A stretch of 64,000 bases of DNA. It comes from Paenibacillus spiritus. Its GTDB lineage: Bacteria; Bacillota; Bacilli; Paenibacillales; Paenibacillaceae. This document shows, piece after piece, positions 1 to 9,558 of this stretch (positions are counted from its first letter, which is position 1; each line of letters starts with the position of its first letter). The position numbers and the translations under genes were made by a program. The stretch covers positions 1 to 64,000 of the forward strand of contig NZ_VYKK01000001.1 of the NCBI RefSeq assembly GCF_008710135.1, in the 5' to 3' direction. The notes under the pieces are model-generated. The model was given only the letters and a program-made list of their open reading frames with translations, had not been told where the DNA came from and ran no database searches.

Positions 1-2
1 GC

Positions 3-3000
3 GAGGCGCTGGACGAACGGGCAGCCGGAGCGCTTCACCCCGACGCTGCCCCCGCCCGTCCGCTGCGCACCGCCTGGGTCTTCTCCGGCCACGGCGGCTA
101 TTGGCTCGGCATGGCCGCCGGCTGTCTGGACTTCCCCGTCTTCGCCGCCGTCATCGACCGCTGCGAGACGCTGTTCCATGCGCTTGACCCTGCGCTGCCT
201 TCGCTGCGCACGCATTTTCAGCCTGCGCCCGATTCCGGCAGCCCGGCAGAAGCCGACGACGCCGACGCGCAGCTGGCCGTCTTCGCCGTCCAGGCCGGAC
301 TCGCCGCGCTCTGGCGCTCGTGGGGCTGCGTCCCCGCCGCCGTCTGCGGCCACAGCATGGGCGAAGTCGCCGCGGCCCATGCCGCCGGCATCCTCTCGCT
401 GGAGGATGCCGCCTGCGTGCTGCTGCACCGCACCCGGCTGCTGCGCCGCCTTCAGGGCCAGGGACGCATGGCCGCCGCCGTGGTCTCCCCCGGGGCGGCG
501 GCCGAGCTGGCCGCCGAAGCCGGCGGCGGCATCTACGTCGCCGCGGTCAACAGTCCGCGCGCGGTCATCTTCTCCGGCGAAGCGGCGGCGATGGAAGCCT
601 GGGTGCCGGCGCTCAAGCGGCGCGGCGTTCCCGTGCGGTTCGTTCAGGCCCGCACGCCCGGCCACTGCCCGCTGACCGCGCCGGTTGCCGCCGAGCTGGA
701 GCAGGCGCTGGCGGGAATCCGTCCGCAGGAGGCGGCGGTGCCGTTCTTCTCGACTGCGGACGGTACTTTTCTAGGCGGCTCCGAGCTGGGCGCCGCTTAC
801 TGGGCCCGGCAGCTCTGCCAGCCGGTGCGCTTCCTGGAAGCGGTCCGGGCGCTGCGCCGCGAAGGAATCGGCGCCTATCTGGAGATCGGGCCGCATCCGG
901 TGCTGTCATCGGCGCTGCGCGATGCGACCGCCGAGCCGGAAGGCAGCGGCATAGAGCCTGCCTCCCAGAGCCCGGCTGCCGGCGAAGCGCCGGAGGACTT
1001 GGCTTCTCGCGGTGACTCTGCTTCCGGTGAGGACCTGGCTTCTCCCGATGGTTTTACTTCTGGTGAGGGCGCTGCTTCTCGCGGTGGCTCTGCTTCTCGT
1101 GGAAATCTCCCTTCTCGTAATACCTCTGCTTTTCGTGAAGTTCAGGCTTCGCTGGAGGCTCCTGCTTCCAGCGAAGAAGCCGACTTCCCGGAGGAACGGG
1201 AGCCGCTGCTGCTGTCCTCGCTTCGCCGGGGCGAGGAGGACGCTTCCGTCCTGCTTGAAGGACTCGGGGAGCTGTACGCCGCCGGACTGGAACCGCTCTG
1301 GAGCAGCTTTTACCCGGCCGGGCCGGTGTTGTCGCTGCCCCTCTATCCGTGGCAGCGGCAGCGTCACTGGTTCGAGCTGCCCGGCGGCACAATGCCCGCA
1401 AGCGCAGCGGACCCGGACGGAATCCCGTCCGCCCTCGCCATCTCCAGCGGAGCTGCTTCAGGCTCGCGGGGAGCATCCGGCCCATCCGCCCTGGCCGATT
1501 CGGCCCGCCGAACCGGCCAAGTTCTGCCGCTGCCGGCCTTGCACGAGACATCCGCTGCGGCAGACCTGTCCTCCGATGCCATTGAAGCGGAGCTGCGGCT
1601 GGAAGTTGCCCGGATTCTGCGCCTTCCCACAGAGCGCATTCCGCTGAATCGTTCGCTTGTCCGGCTCGGTCTGGACTCGCTGATGAGCATTGAGCTCCGC
1701 GGACGGCTGCGCACCCGCTTCGGAGCCGATCTTCCCGTCTCCGATCTCCTGACCGCTCCCGGCATCGGCGAACTGGCACAGCGGTTATTGTCCCTGATGC
1801 CAAGCGCCGCGCCCGCCGGGCCGGATGGATGCGGAGAGCCGGAGCTGCAGTGTGATCCCGCATCGGCCCATGAGCCGTTCCCGCTGAATGACATTCAAGA
1901 GGCGTACTGGATCGGACGGGCTGCCGGCATGGAGCTTGGCAATGTATCGGGAGGACTGTTCCTCGAGTTCGAAGGTCCTCTGCTGGACCATTCCCGGCTG
2001 GAGTCCGCCTGGAACCGGCTCGTTCAGCGGCACGGAATGCTTCGGGCGTTCGTCCGGGCCGACGGAAGGCAGGAGATTCGTCCGGAAGTGCCGGTCAGCC
2101 GGATCGGCAGACAGGATCTGCGCTTCCGTTCTGCGGGAGAGCGTCTTCGGCTGCTGACGGAAATGCGGAAGCGGCTGACCCGCAGAGCAACGCCGGACGA
2201 AGGCTGGCCCGGCTTCGAAATCTGCGTCGTCCGGCTTCCGCAGGACCGGCAGCGGACGATGTTTTTCTTCGACGGATTTGTGGGAGACGCCGCGAGTCTG
2301 ATGATTCTGATGGAGGAATGGAGGCGGCTGTACGAGAACCCGGAAGCGGAGCTGGAGCCGCTTGAACTGAATTTTCGCGATTATACGCTGCACGAACAGA
2401 ATCGCCGCTCGCTGCCGGAATATGAGTGCGACCGCGCCTATTGGCTTGGCCGTCTCCCTTCGCTGCCGTCCGCGCCGGAGCTTCCTCTCCAAAGACAGCC
2501 GGAATCCGTGATCCGCCCGGACTACGTCAGACGCACCTTCTCCCTCTCTCCCGGGGAGTGGGAGGCCTTCACGGAACAGGCCAGGAATTACGGCCTCACC
2601 CCTGCGCTTGCACTCTGCGGAGCGTATACGGAGGTTCTGCGCAAATGGAGCCGTTCGCCGGATTTCACGCTTAACCTGACACTGTTCGACCGCCGGCCGG
2701 TGCACCCGCATACGGACCGCATTGTCGGTGACTTTACGAGCTTGCTGCTGCTGGAGGCTGAAGATGCGCCGGGCTTGTCTTTTACAGCCAAAACTCTGCG
2801 TCTTCAGGAACAGTTCCAACAGGATCTGGGCCACACAAGGTTCAACGGAGTGGAGCTGATTCGGGAAATCAACCGCCGTTCGGGTCAAGCCCCTAAGGCC
2901 GTCATGCCCGTCGTGTTCACCTGCATGCTGCGCGATTTCGGAGAAGCGCTGGATTGGCTCGGCGAACTGAAGCACGGGACGGCCGAGACGCCGCAGATCT

Positions 3001-6000
3001 GGCTGGATCATGTCGCTGTACTGAACCGGGGCGCCGCCGAGCTGATCTGGGACTGCGTCGACGACCTGTTCCCGTCCGGCATGCCGGGTGCGATGTTCGC
3101 CGCTTATACCGGTCTGGTCCGCAGACTGGCCTGTGACCCTGAAGTCTGGGAAGCATCGGCTTCCGGAGTCCTCGTTCCCGCAGGCTGGCCAATCGAATCA
3201 GCCCCCGCCGGCCCGCCGGCGCTCCCCGGAGGTCTGCTGCATTCTCCGTTCCTGGATCAGGCCCGCCGCGATCCGCAGCGAATTGCCCTGATCGACGGTC
3301 CGTTCCGGATGACATACGGGGAACTGATGAAGACAAGCGGACGGCTGGGACAGCAGCTGCGCGGACTTGGCGCGCAGCCCAATGCGCTGGTTGCCGTCGT
3401 GCTCGAGAAGGGCTGGGAGCAGGCGCTGGCCGTCCTCGGCATCCTCCGGTCGGGTGCGGCCTATCTGCCGCTCGATCCCGGCCTTCCGGCGGAACGCTTG
3501 AAGCAGCTGCTGGAGATCGGAGAAGTCAGGCTGGCCGTTACGTCGGAGAACCTGATGAACACCCTGGAGTGGCCGGACGGGGTAACTCCCGTAGTCCTCG
3601 AAGAAGCTTCCGAAGAAGCCTCCGAAGAAGACAGCGAACGCCTGCTTCCGGATCCGCTTCAGGGCCCTCGCGATCTGGCCTATGTCATCTTCACTTCGGG
3701 TACGACTGGTACGCCCAAAGGCGTGATGATCGACCATCTCGGAGCGCTGAATACGTGCCTGGACATCAATCGCCGATTCCATATAAACGAGCAGGACCGC
3801 GTGCTTGCGCTCTCGGCGCTGAACTTCGATCTGTCGGTCTACGATCTATTCGGAGGACTCGCGGCCGGAGCGGCGGTGGTCTTCCCCGGGGAAGACGGAA
3901 GCCGGAACCCGGTTCAATGGGCCGAGACCGTTGCCTGCGAAGGCGTCACCATTCTGAACACTGTACCGGCACTTGCGGGGCTGCTCGCCGAAGCTGCCGA
4001 GAACGGGACTCCCGGCAGACTGGACAGCGTCCGGCTGCTGATGATGAGCGGAGACTGGATTCCGCTGCCGCTCCCGGAGAGATTCCGCCGGCTCGCACCG
4101 GAGGCCGAGATTGTCAGTCTCGGCGGAGCAACCGAGGCGTCGATCTGGTCCATCTGCTATCCGATCGGAGAGATCGACCCCGATTGGACCAGTATTCCGT
4201 ATGGAAGGGCGCTGAGCGGCCAATCGGTCCAGGTGCTTGACTGCGAACTGGAGCTCCGCCCCGCCGGCGTGCCCGGCAAGCTGTACATCGGCGGCGCCGG
4301 TCTGGCCCTGGGCTACTGGCGCGATCCCGGCAAGACCGAGGAAGGGTTCGTCGTCCACCCCCGAACCGGAGAACGGCTGTACGATACCGGAGACTGGGGA
4401 CTTTATCTGGAGGATGGAACGATCCTGTTCCTGGGCCGCGACGACGCCCAAATCAAGCTGAACGGCTACCGGATCGAGCTGGGAGAAATCGAAGCGGCGT
4501 TGGCGGAAGACGAAGCAGTGCGGGAATGCGCCGCATCTCTGATCCGGGACGAGCGGGGAAGCGGAAGTCTGGCGGCGTATATTGTCCCTTCCGAATCCGC
4601 CTCTCCGGGCGAATCCGGCGAGATCCGCAGCCGTCTTGCCGCCAGACTGCCGTCTTATATGCTCCCTTCTCATCTGGTCTTTCTGGATGGCCTCCCGCTG
4701 TCGCCCAACGGCAAGGTAGACCGCAGCCGTCTGCCGCAGCCGGAGTTCGGCCATTCCGGCGGCGGCTCGCTTGAACCGCCGTCAACGCCGAACGAAATCT
4801 GGCTGGCCGGGCTGTGGAAGGAACGGCTGGGCCTGGATGCCGTCGGAAGGGATTCGAACTTCTTCTCGCTAGGCGCAAGCTCTGTCGATGCCATTCAGCT
4901 GTCGGTGCAATTGAACAAGAGCGGATATCCGCTCAGTCCCCAGGCTCTGTTCGAGCGGCCGACACTTCGGGCGCTGGCGGCGCTGCTCGATTCTTCCGCA
5001 GCTCCTGAGGCGAAAGCCGTTCAGCTGCATCCGGTGTCAGATGCAGACGGCCGGCCCCCGCAGCAGACCGCTTGTTCCAGCGGGAATGAAAGGGGCCTGC
5101 TCCAGCCTGTCACGGGCGGAGATGAGCGGACACTGCCTCCTTCCGCGGACTGGGGGCAGCGGGCGGAACGGGGACAGCGGGCAGAACGCACGCCGAGCTC
5201 GATTCTGCTGACCGGAGCAACCGGCTTCATCGGCGTTTACCTGCTGAAGGAAAGCCTGGAGCGGACGGACGCCGTAGTGCATTGCCTGGTACGGGGCGCC
5301 GGACATCAGGAGGCTTACCGCCGCCTGACGGAGCAGCTTCGCTGGTATTTTCCGCAGGGCTTGACCGAGGAGCAGATGTCCCGCATTTTTGTATATCCGG
5401 CAGACCTGACACAGGAACGGCTCGGACTGGACAGCGAAGATTACAACTTTCTCTGTCTCCTGGTCGATACGATCTACCACTGCGCAGCGGATGTCAGGCA
5501 TTTCGGAAGCGAGGCGGCTTTTGAAGAAGTGAACCTCGAAGGGACCCGCCGCCTGCTTGCCTTCGCCCGGGAAGGCAAGGACAAGTCGCTTCATTATGTG
5601 TCGACCATTGCCGTCAAGGGGGAGGCTGAAGGTCCCTTCGGCGAGAAGGATCTCGATATCGGCCAACAGTTCGATTCTCCATACGCCAGGACCAAGTTCA
5701 AGGCAGAGATGCTGATTCGCAGCGAAATGGAGCGCGGCTTGGCCGCATCCGTCTATCGCCTTGCCTTTGTCGGAGCCGATTCACGGTCCGGCCGCTTTCA
5801 GCGGAATATGGCGGACAACGCGCTCTATACGAGTCTTCGGGCCATCTCCCGGGTCGGACTGGCTCCCCGTCTGGAAGCCGTCGTGGATCTGATGCCCGTT
5901 GATTTCATTGCAGCCGCCATTGTCGAACTGTCGCTGGTTCCCGCAAGTCTCGGCGAAACCTACCACCTCACCCATCCGAGGCCGTATGCCCATAGTGAGC

Positions 6001-6356
6001 TGATCGCCCTGCTGCAGGCTCTCGGGTATGCGATCTATTGGGCCGACCGGGCGGAATACCGGGAACTGCTGCTGGAGTGGAGCGAGGAACCGGAGCTCCG
6101 GCAGGATATCGCCTACCTTATTTCGCACATGGAGAGCGGAATTCTTCCACCCGAGCCGGCGGAGAGCACAGACACCCGAGCTGCGATGGCCCGCTTCGGA
6201 ATCCGGCTCCGGCAGCCGGATTCGAAATGGCTGCGGCGCTCGATCTCCTATTGCATCGAGACCGGCTTCCTGCCTCCTCCGCCGTCCTGGGACCGCATTC
6301 AGCGCCTGGCCCGGGCAGAATCCGCAGCCGCCATGTCGCCGGATCTTATCTTCTAA
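3..6356 (+). CDS. Hybrid PKS/NRPS megasynthase, 5' truncated (AT-ACP-Cy-A-PCP-reductase)
   Basis: The frame is open to the window edge, so the N-terminus (probably a ketosynthase) lies outside; 2117 residues are visible. Numbering from base 3, an acyltransferase has GHSMGE (Ser 118), followed by the post-AT linker ending LPLYPWQRQRHW. An ACP follows with GLDS (Ser 559). The condensation domain opens with FPLNDIQEAYW (626) and has DGFVGDAAS (757), the DxxxxDxxS motif of heterocyclisation domains in place of HHxxxDG. The adenylation domain has TSGTTGTPKG (1231), and its specificity residues read by eye as D-L-Y-N-M-S-L-I-W, one change from a known cysteine code. A PCP (Ser 1627) and a thioester reductase with GATGFIG (1738) and YARTK (1894) finish the chain. 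Predicted role: extend an acyl chain, add and cyclise Cys to a thiazoline, and release it reductively. An rRNA-like SD at the 3' end serves the thioesterase gene. Confidence 0.93.
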   Translation, partial: EALDERAAGALHPDAAPARPLRTAWVFSGHGGYWLGMAAGCLDFPVFAAVIDRCETLFHALDPALPSLRTHFQPAPDSGSPAEADDADAQLAVFAVQAGLAALWRSWGCVPAAVCGHSMGEVAAAHAAGILSLEDAACVLLHRTRLLRRLQGQGRMAAAVVSPGAAAELAAEAGGGIYVAAVNSPRAVIFSGEAAAMEAWVPALKRRGVPVRFVQARTPGHCPLTAPVAAELEQALAGIRPQEAAVPFFSTADGTFLGGSELGAAYWARQLCQPVRFLEAVRALRREGIGAYLEIGPHPVLSSALRDATAEPEGSGIEPASQSPAAGEAPEDLASRGDSASGEDLASPDGFTSGEGAASRGGSASRGNLPSRNTSAFREVQASLEAPASSEEADFPEEREPLLLSSLRRGEEDASVLLEGLGELYAAGLEPLWSSFYPAGPVLSLPLYPWQRQRHWFELPGGTMPASAADPDGIPSALAISSGAASGSRGASGPSALADSARRTGQVLPLPALHETSAAADLSSDAIEAELRLEVARILRLPTERIPLNRSLVRLGLDSLMSIELRGRLRTRFGADLPVSDLLTAPGIGELAQRLLSLMPSAAPAGPDGCGEPELQCDPASAHEPFPLNDIQEAYWIGRAAGMELGNVSGGLFLEFEGPLLDHSRLESAWNRLVQRHGMLRAFVRADGRQEIRPEVPVSRIGRQDLRFRSAGERLRLLTEMRKRLTRRATPDEGWPGFEICVVRLPQDRQRTMFFFDGFVGDAASLMILMEEWRRLYENPEAELEPLELNFRDYTLHEQNRRSLPEYECDRAYWLGRLPSLPSAPELPLQRQPESVIRPDYVRRTFSLSPGEWEAFTEQARNYGLTPALALCGAYTEVLRKWSRSPDFTLNLTLFDRRPVHPHTDRIVGDFTSLLLLEAEDAPGLSFTAKTLRLQEQFQQDLGHTRFNGVELIREINRRSGQAPKAVMPVVFTCMLRDFGEALDWLGELKHGTAETPQIWLDHVAVLNRGAAELIWDCVDDLFPSGMPGAMFAAYTGLVRRLACDPEVWEASASGVLVPAGWPIESAPAGPPALPGGLLHSPFLDQARRDPQRIALIDGPFRMTYGELMKTSGRLGQQLRGLGAQPNALVAVVLEKGWEQALAVLGILRSGAAYLPLDPGLPAERLKQLLEIGEVRLAVTSENLMNTLEWPDGVTPVVLEEASEEASEEDSERLLPDPLQGPRDLAYVIFTSGTTGTPKGVMIDHLGALNTCLDINRRFHINEQDRVLALSALNFDLSVYDLFGGLAAGAAVVFPGEDGSRNPVQWAETVACEGVTILNTVPALAGLLAEAAENGTPGRLDSVRLLMMSGDWIPLPLPERFRRLAPEAEIVSLGGATEASIWSICYPIGEIDPDWTSIPYGRALSGQSVQVLDCELELRPAGVPGKLYIGGAGLALGYWRDPGKTEEGFVVHPRTGERLYDTGDWGLYLEDGTILFLGRDDAQIKLNGYRIELGEIEAALAEDEAVRECAASLIRDERGSGSLAAYIVPSESASPGESGEIRSRLAARLPSYMLPSHLVFLDGLPLSPNGKVDRSRLPQPEFGHSGGGSLEPPSTPNEIWLAGLWKERLGLDAVGRDSNFFSLGASSVDAIQLSVQLNKSGYPLSPQALFERPTLRALAALLDSSAAPEAKAVQLHPVSDADGRPPQQTACSSGNERGLLQPVTGGDERTLPPSADWGQRAERGQRAERTPSSILLTGATGFIGVYLLKESLERTDAVVHCLVRGAGHQEAYRRLTEQLRWYFPQGLTEEQMSRIFVYPADLTQERLGLDSEDYNFLCLLVDTIYHCAADVRHFGSEAAFEEVNLEGTRRLLAFAREGKDKSLHYVSTIAVKGEAEGPFGEKDLDIGQQFDSPYARTKFKAEMLIRSEMERGLAASVYRLAFVGADSRSGRFQRNMADNALYTSLRAISRVGLAPRLEAVVDLMPVDFIAAAIVELSLVPASLGETYHLTHPRPYAHSELIALLQALGYAIYWADRAEYRELLLEWSEEPELRQDIAYLISHMESGILPPEPAESTDTRAAMARFGIRLRQPDSKWLRRSISYCIETGFLPPPPSWDRIQRLARAESAAAMSPDLIF
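1002..1181 (+). repeat. 18-bp tandem repeat coding for ten hexapeptides in the AT-ACP linker
   Basis: Ten consecutive six-codon units, mostly beginning Ala-Ser (for example ASRGDS, ASGEDL, ASRGGS, ASRGNL), lie between the AT domain and the LPLYPWQRQRHW linker of the megasynthase. The units favour codons ending in T (tct, cgt, ggt), unlike the GC-ending codons around them. This points to expansion of a short DNA repeat rather than conserved protein sequence. It is probably a flexible spacer. Confidence 0.8.
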
Positions 6357-6369
6357 GGAGGAATCGCAT

Positions 6370-7128
6370 ATGATTACCGCTTCAGAATGGTTTGTTGTTC
6401 GCCAGCCCAAACCGAAGGCCAAGCTGCGGCTCTTCTGCTTCCCCTATGCAGGCGGAACGCCCGCCGTCTATAAGGAATGGGGCGCGGCGCTGGAGGACAT
6501 CGAGGTCTGCGCCGTCCAGCTGCCCGGACGGGGCATGCGGATGAACGAACCCGCATATGTTCGAGTGGAGCCGCTGGTGGAGGCTCTGGCGGAGGCGATG
6601 CTTCCTTATCTGGACCGCCCCTTCGCCCTATTCGGCCATAGTCTGGGCGGGCTGATTGCCTTCCAGACTGCACGGCTGCTCGAGGAGCGCTTCCGCCGGT
6701 CGCCGGTGCATCTCTTCATCTCGGGCCGCCTGCCTCCGCATGTGCCCGAAGAACAGGTTCATCATTTGTCCGATCCCGAGTTCATCCAGGTGCTGCGGGA
6801 TTATAACGGGACCCCGCAGGAAGTTCTGAACGATCCCGATCTGATGTCCTATTTCCTGCCTGTGCTGCGGTCGGACTTTGAGCTCAGCAATACCTTCCGT
6901 CTGGAGGGGCGACCCCAGTTGTTCTGTCCGTTCAGCGTGTACAGCGGAATCGACGATTCCCTGGTCGATCCGGAGCTGCTGGAGCAGTGGGAGCGGTATA
7001 CCAAGTACCGCTTCTCGCTGCAAATGTTCCCTGGAGATCATTTTTATCTGAATGCCGATCAAGCCCCCCTCTTCGATATGCTGTACAACGAGGTGATGGA
7101 CTCGCTGTATGCGAGCGGAGTCTGCTAA
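6370..7128 (+). CDS. Type II thioesterase of the PKS/NRPS cluster
   Basis: This 252-residue alpha/beta hydrolase belongs to the free-standing thioesterase family that hydrolyses wrong or stalled acyl groups from carrier proteins. Family marks visible are FCFPYAGG near the N-terminus, the nucleophile motif GHSLGG (Ser 91), an acidic residue in SGIDD, and the catalytic His in GDHFYL (His 224). The ATG at 6370 was chosen because AAGGAGG lies just upstream, overlapping the end of the megasynthase gene 13 bp away. Co-transcription with the megasynthase is therefore very likely. Its job here would be proofreading of the ACP and PCP of the assembly line. Confidence 0.93.
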   Translation: MITASEWFVVRQPKPKAKLRLFCFPYAGGTPAVYKEWGAALEDIEVCAVQLPGRGMRMNEPAYVRVEPLVEALAEAMLPYLDRPFALFGHSLGGLIAFQTARLLEERFRRSPVHLFISGRLPPHVPEEQVHHLSDPEFIQVLRDYNGTPQEVLNDPDLMSYFLPVLRSDFELSNTFRLEGRPQLFCPFSVYSGIDDSLVDPELLEQWERYTKYRFSLQMFPGDHFYLNADQAPLFDMLYNEVMDSLYASGVC

Positions 7129-7169
7129 GCGGCCCGCCGCCAAATTAATTAGTGCCAGGAGGAATCTGA

Positions 7170-9437
7170 ATGTTCGCCCGTATCGCTTCTGTATCTGCCC
7201 GCTGGCCCCGCACGGTAATCGCTCTGTGGGTGCTGCTGCTCGCCGGTTCCCTGCTGCTGGCTCCCAAGCTGCCCGACCACCTGACCAGTGAGGGCTTCAG
7301 TATCCCCGGGAGTGAATCCGCCCAGGCATCGGAGCGCATCCGTACCGGGTTCGACGGCTTCTACGGCCAGACGCTCACGGTCGTTCTCGATCATCCGGGC
7401 TCAGCCGCCGGAGATGCGCAATTTACCGGGAAGCTTCAGACCGCCGAGAAGGCGCTTCGGGATGAACCGATCATCGCCCGCCTGACGAGTCCCGCTTCCA
7501 AGGGAGGGGAAAGCCTCGCCGACGAGAAGAACGGAAGAGTCTTCATCCAGATCGACATGGACGCTACGGAGAAGGAAGCCCGGGCGTTCATCCCGGTGGT
7601 CCGGGATAAGCTCCGGAGCGCCGGCCTGGACCGGGACGGCTTCCGCTTCGACATCACCGGAAGTCCGGCGCTGACCGAAGAGATGAATGAGGTCAGCCTA
7701 AGCAATGTGGAAATGGTCGAGAGAATCGGCCTTCCGATTGTTTTTGTGCTGCTGCTGCTCGTATTCGGTTCGGTGGTAGCCGCTCTGCTCCCGCTGCTGA
7801 TGGGCATGTTCACTATCGTGCTGACGCTGGCCGTTATCTATCTCTTCACCCTCTATATGCCGCTGTCTTCCACGCTGACCAACGTCGTCACGATGCTGGG
7901 GCTCGGGGTCGCCATTGATTACGCGCTGTTCATCACTCAGCGGTTCCGGGAAGAACTGGCCAAGGGAAGCTCCTCTGCTTCGGCCGCGATACTGTCGCTC
8001 TCTACAGCCGGACGTTCGGTCTTTTTTGCGGGCTTGACGGTTATGGCGAGTCTCTCCTCGCTGTTCCTGCCCAACACGATGTTCTTCCGCTCGATTGCGC
8101 TTGGCGGATTGGTGGTCGTCTTCGTCTCCATTCTGACCGCCTTCACCCTGCTTCCGGCGCTTCTGACCCTGCTCGGCAGCCGGGTGGACCGGCTGCGCAT
8201 CCCCTTTGCCTTCAAGAGCAGATCGGGCAGCGGATTCTGGACCCGCTTCATCTCGGTGCTGCTGAAGCGTCCCGCGTTGTTCCTGACCATCGGGGTTCTC
8301 TTCTTCGCCGCACTCGCCTGGCCGATCAGCAAGCTGGAGATGCATATTCCGGTTGCCGCCTTCCAGGAGCTTCCCAAGGACAGCGAAGCGCGCCTCGGGA
8401 TGGAGGCTCTGACCGAACATTACGGTCTGGGCGAGTCTTTTCCCGTTAAGCTGCTGCTGAATACGAACGGGGGCAGCGCGACCGGTGCCGAGGCCTTGAA
8501 GACCGTCGACCGTCTGACCCGGCAGTTCGGAGACAAGGACGGCGTCCAACAGGTCGTCAGCCTGACCTCGGTATATCCGGCCTCCCCCGAGCAGCTGGCG
8601 GCCGCCTATCAGGCGCCGGATCGTCTGCCGGCCGAGGCCCGCGCGCAGCTTCATTCGCTGCTCAGCCGGGGCGGCCGCGAGACGGTGCTCTACCTCATTC
8701 CGAAGGAAGGCCCGACCAGCGAGAAGACGCGCGCGCTGGTGCGCGAGATTCGCGCCGAGCTTCCTTCCGCACTCCCGGGGGGCTACAGCGGACAGGTGAC
8801 CGGCGAGACAGCGACGGGGATGGATTTTGACAAGCAGGTCACGGGAAGTCTGCCGCAGATCGTCCTCTACATTCTGATTCTCTCCTTCGTTCTGCTGGCG
8901 CTGGCTTTCCGGTCGCTCCTGCTGCCGCTCAAGGCGATTCTCCTGAACGGACTGGTCACCGCCTCCACGCTGGGAGCACTGGTCATTCTGTATCAGTGGG
9001 GACATCTGCCCAGCTCTACCGCACAGGCGCTCAATGTAGGGACTCCGGTGCTGATCTGCGCCATTCTGTTCGGACTGAGCATTGACTACGAGGTGATTAT
9101 CGTCTCCCGCATCAAAGAAGCCTACAGCCGGGGCCAGGACAACCGAAGCGCCATCGTCGAGGGATTCACCGCCACCACCGGCATGATCAACGGCGCGGCT
9201 TCGATTATGGTGGTGGTATTCGGAGTCTTTCTGTTCGCCGGATTCCGCTTCGTGCAAGAGCTCGGAGTCGGGCTCGCGATCGCCATTCTGATGGATGCGG
9301 TTATCGTGCGGACGGTGCTGGTTCCCGCCTCCATGCATCTGCTCGGCAGACTCAACTGGTGGACGCCGTGGAATCACCGGACGCTGTTCCCCAAAGAGAA
9401 GAAGCCGGAAGGCAAGAAGTCGCCCAAGGCCGTCTGA
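7170..9437 (+). CDS. MMPL/RND-family transporter, probable product exporter
   Basis: This is a 755-residue membrane protein with the two-fold repeat of the MMPL family. One transmembrane helix lies near residues 13-31, then a large extracytoplasmic loop, a helical bundle (about 180-330), a second loop after another helix near 370, and a second bundle (about 560-730). Typical motifs are GLGVAIDYALFITQRFRE in the first bundle and FGLSIDYEVIIVSRIKE in the second, each carrying the Asp-Tyr pair of proton-driven RND proteins. The start has AGGAGG 7 bp upstream, 41 bp after the thioesterase gene, so it belongs to the same operon. The substrate is most likely the lipidic or peptidic product of the cluster; this is inference from position. 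The C-terminus is Lys-rich. Confidence 0.92.
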   Translation: MFARIASVSARWPRTVIALWVLLLAGSLLLAPKLPDHLTSEGFSIPGSESAQASERIRTGFDGFYGQTLTVVLDHPGSAAGDAQFTGKLQTAEKALRDEPIIARLTSPASKGGESLADEKNGRVFIQIDMDATEKEARAFIPVVRDKLRSAGLDRDGFRFDITGSPALTEEMNEVSLSNVEMVERIGLPIVFVLLLLVFGSVVAALLPLLMGMFTIVLTLAVIYLFTLYMPLSSTLTNVVTMLGLGVAIDYALFITQRFREELAKGSSSASAAILSLSTAGRSVFFAGLTVMASLSSLFLPNTMFFRSIALGGLVVVFVSILTAFTLLPALLTLLGSRVDRLRIPFAFKSRSGSGFWTRFISVLLKRPALFLTIGVLFFAALAWPISKLEMHIPVAAFQELPKDSEARLGMEALTEHYGLGESFPVKLLLNTNGGSATGAEALKTVDRLTRQFGDKDGVQQVVSLTSVYPASPEQLAAAYQAPDRLPAEARAQLHSLLSRGGRETVLYLIPKEGPTSEKTRALVREIRAELPSALPGGYSGQVTGETATGMDFDKQVTGSLPQIVLYILILSFVLLALAFRSLLLPLKAILLNGLVTASTLGALVILYQWGHLPSSTAQALNVGTPVLICAILFGLSIDYEVIIVSRIKEAYSRGQDNRSAIVEGFTATTGMINGAASIMVVVFGVFLFAGFRFVQELGVGLAIAILMDAVIVRTVLVPASMHLLGRLNWWTPWNHRTLFPKEKKPEGKKSPKAV

Positions 9438-9472
9438 CTTCAGCTTTCCCCGCCCGATCCGGCAGCAAAAAG

Positions 9473-9510
9473 AACAGGCTCTTCGCATCAGCGAAAGAGC
9501 CTGTTTTTTT
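9473..9510 (+). terminator. Bidirectional terminator of the biosynthetic operon
   Basis: An inverted repeat (arms containing aggctctt and aagagcct, small loop) is followed by seven T on the + strand. It is preceded by an A-run that serves as the T tract for the convergent HXXEE/PPTase pair. Confidence 0.85.
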
Positions 9511-9558
9511 CGGTGTATGCCGCGGTCATGGACTCCCGGCCCTGTGGGCAGAAATCCG

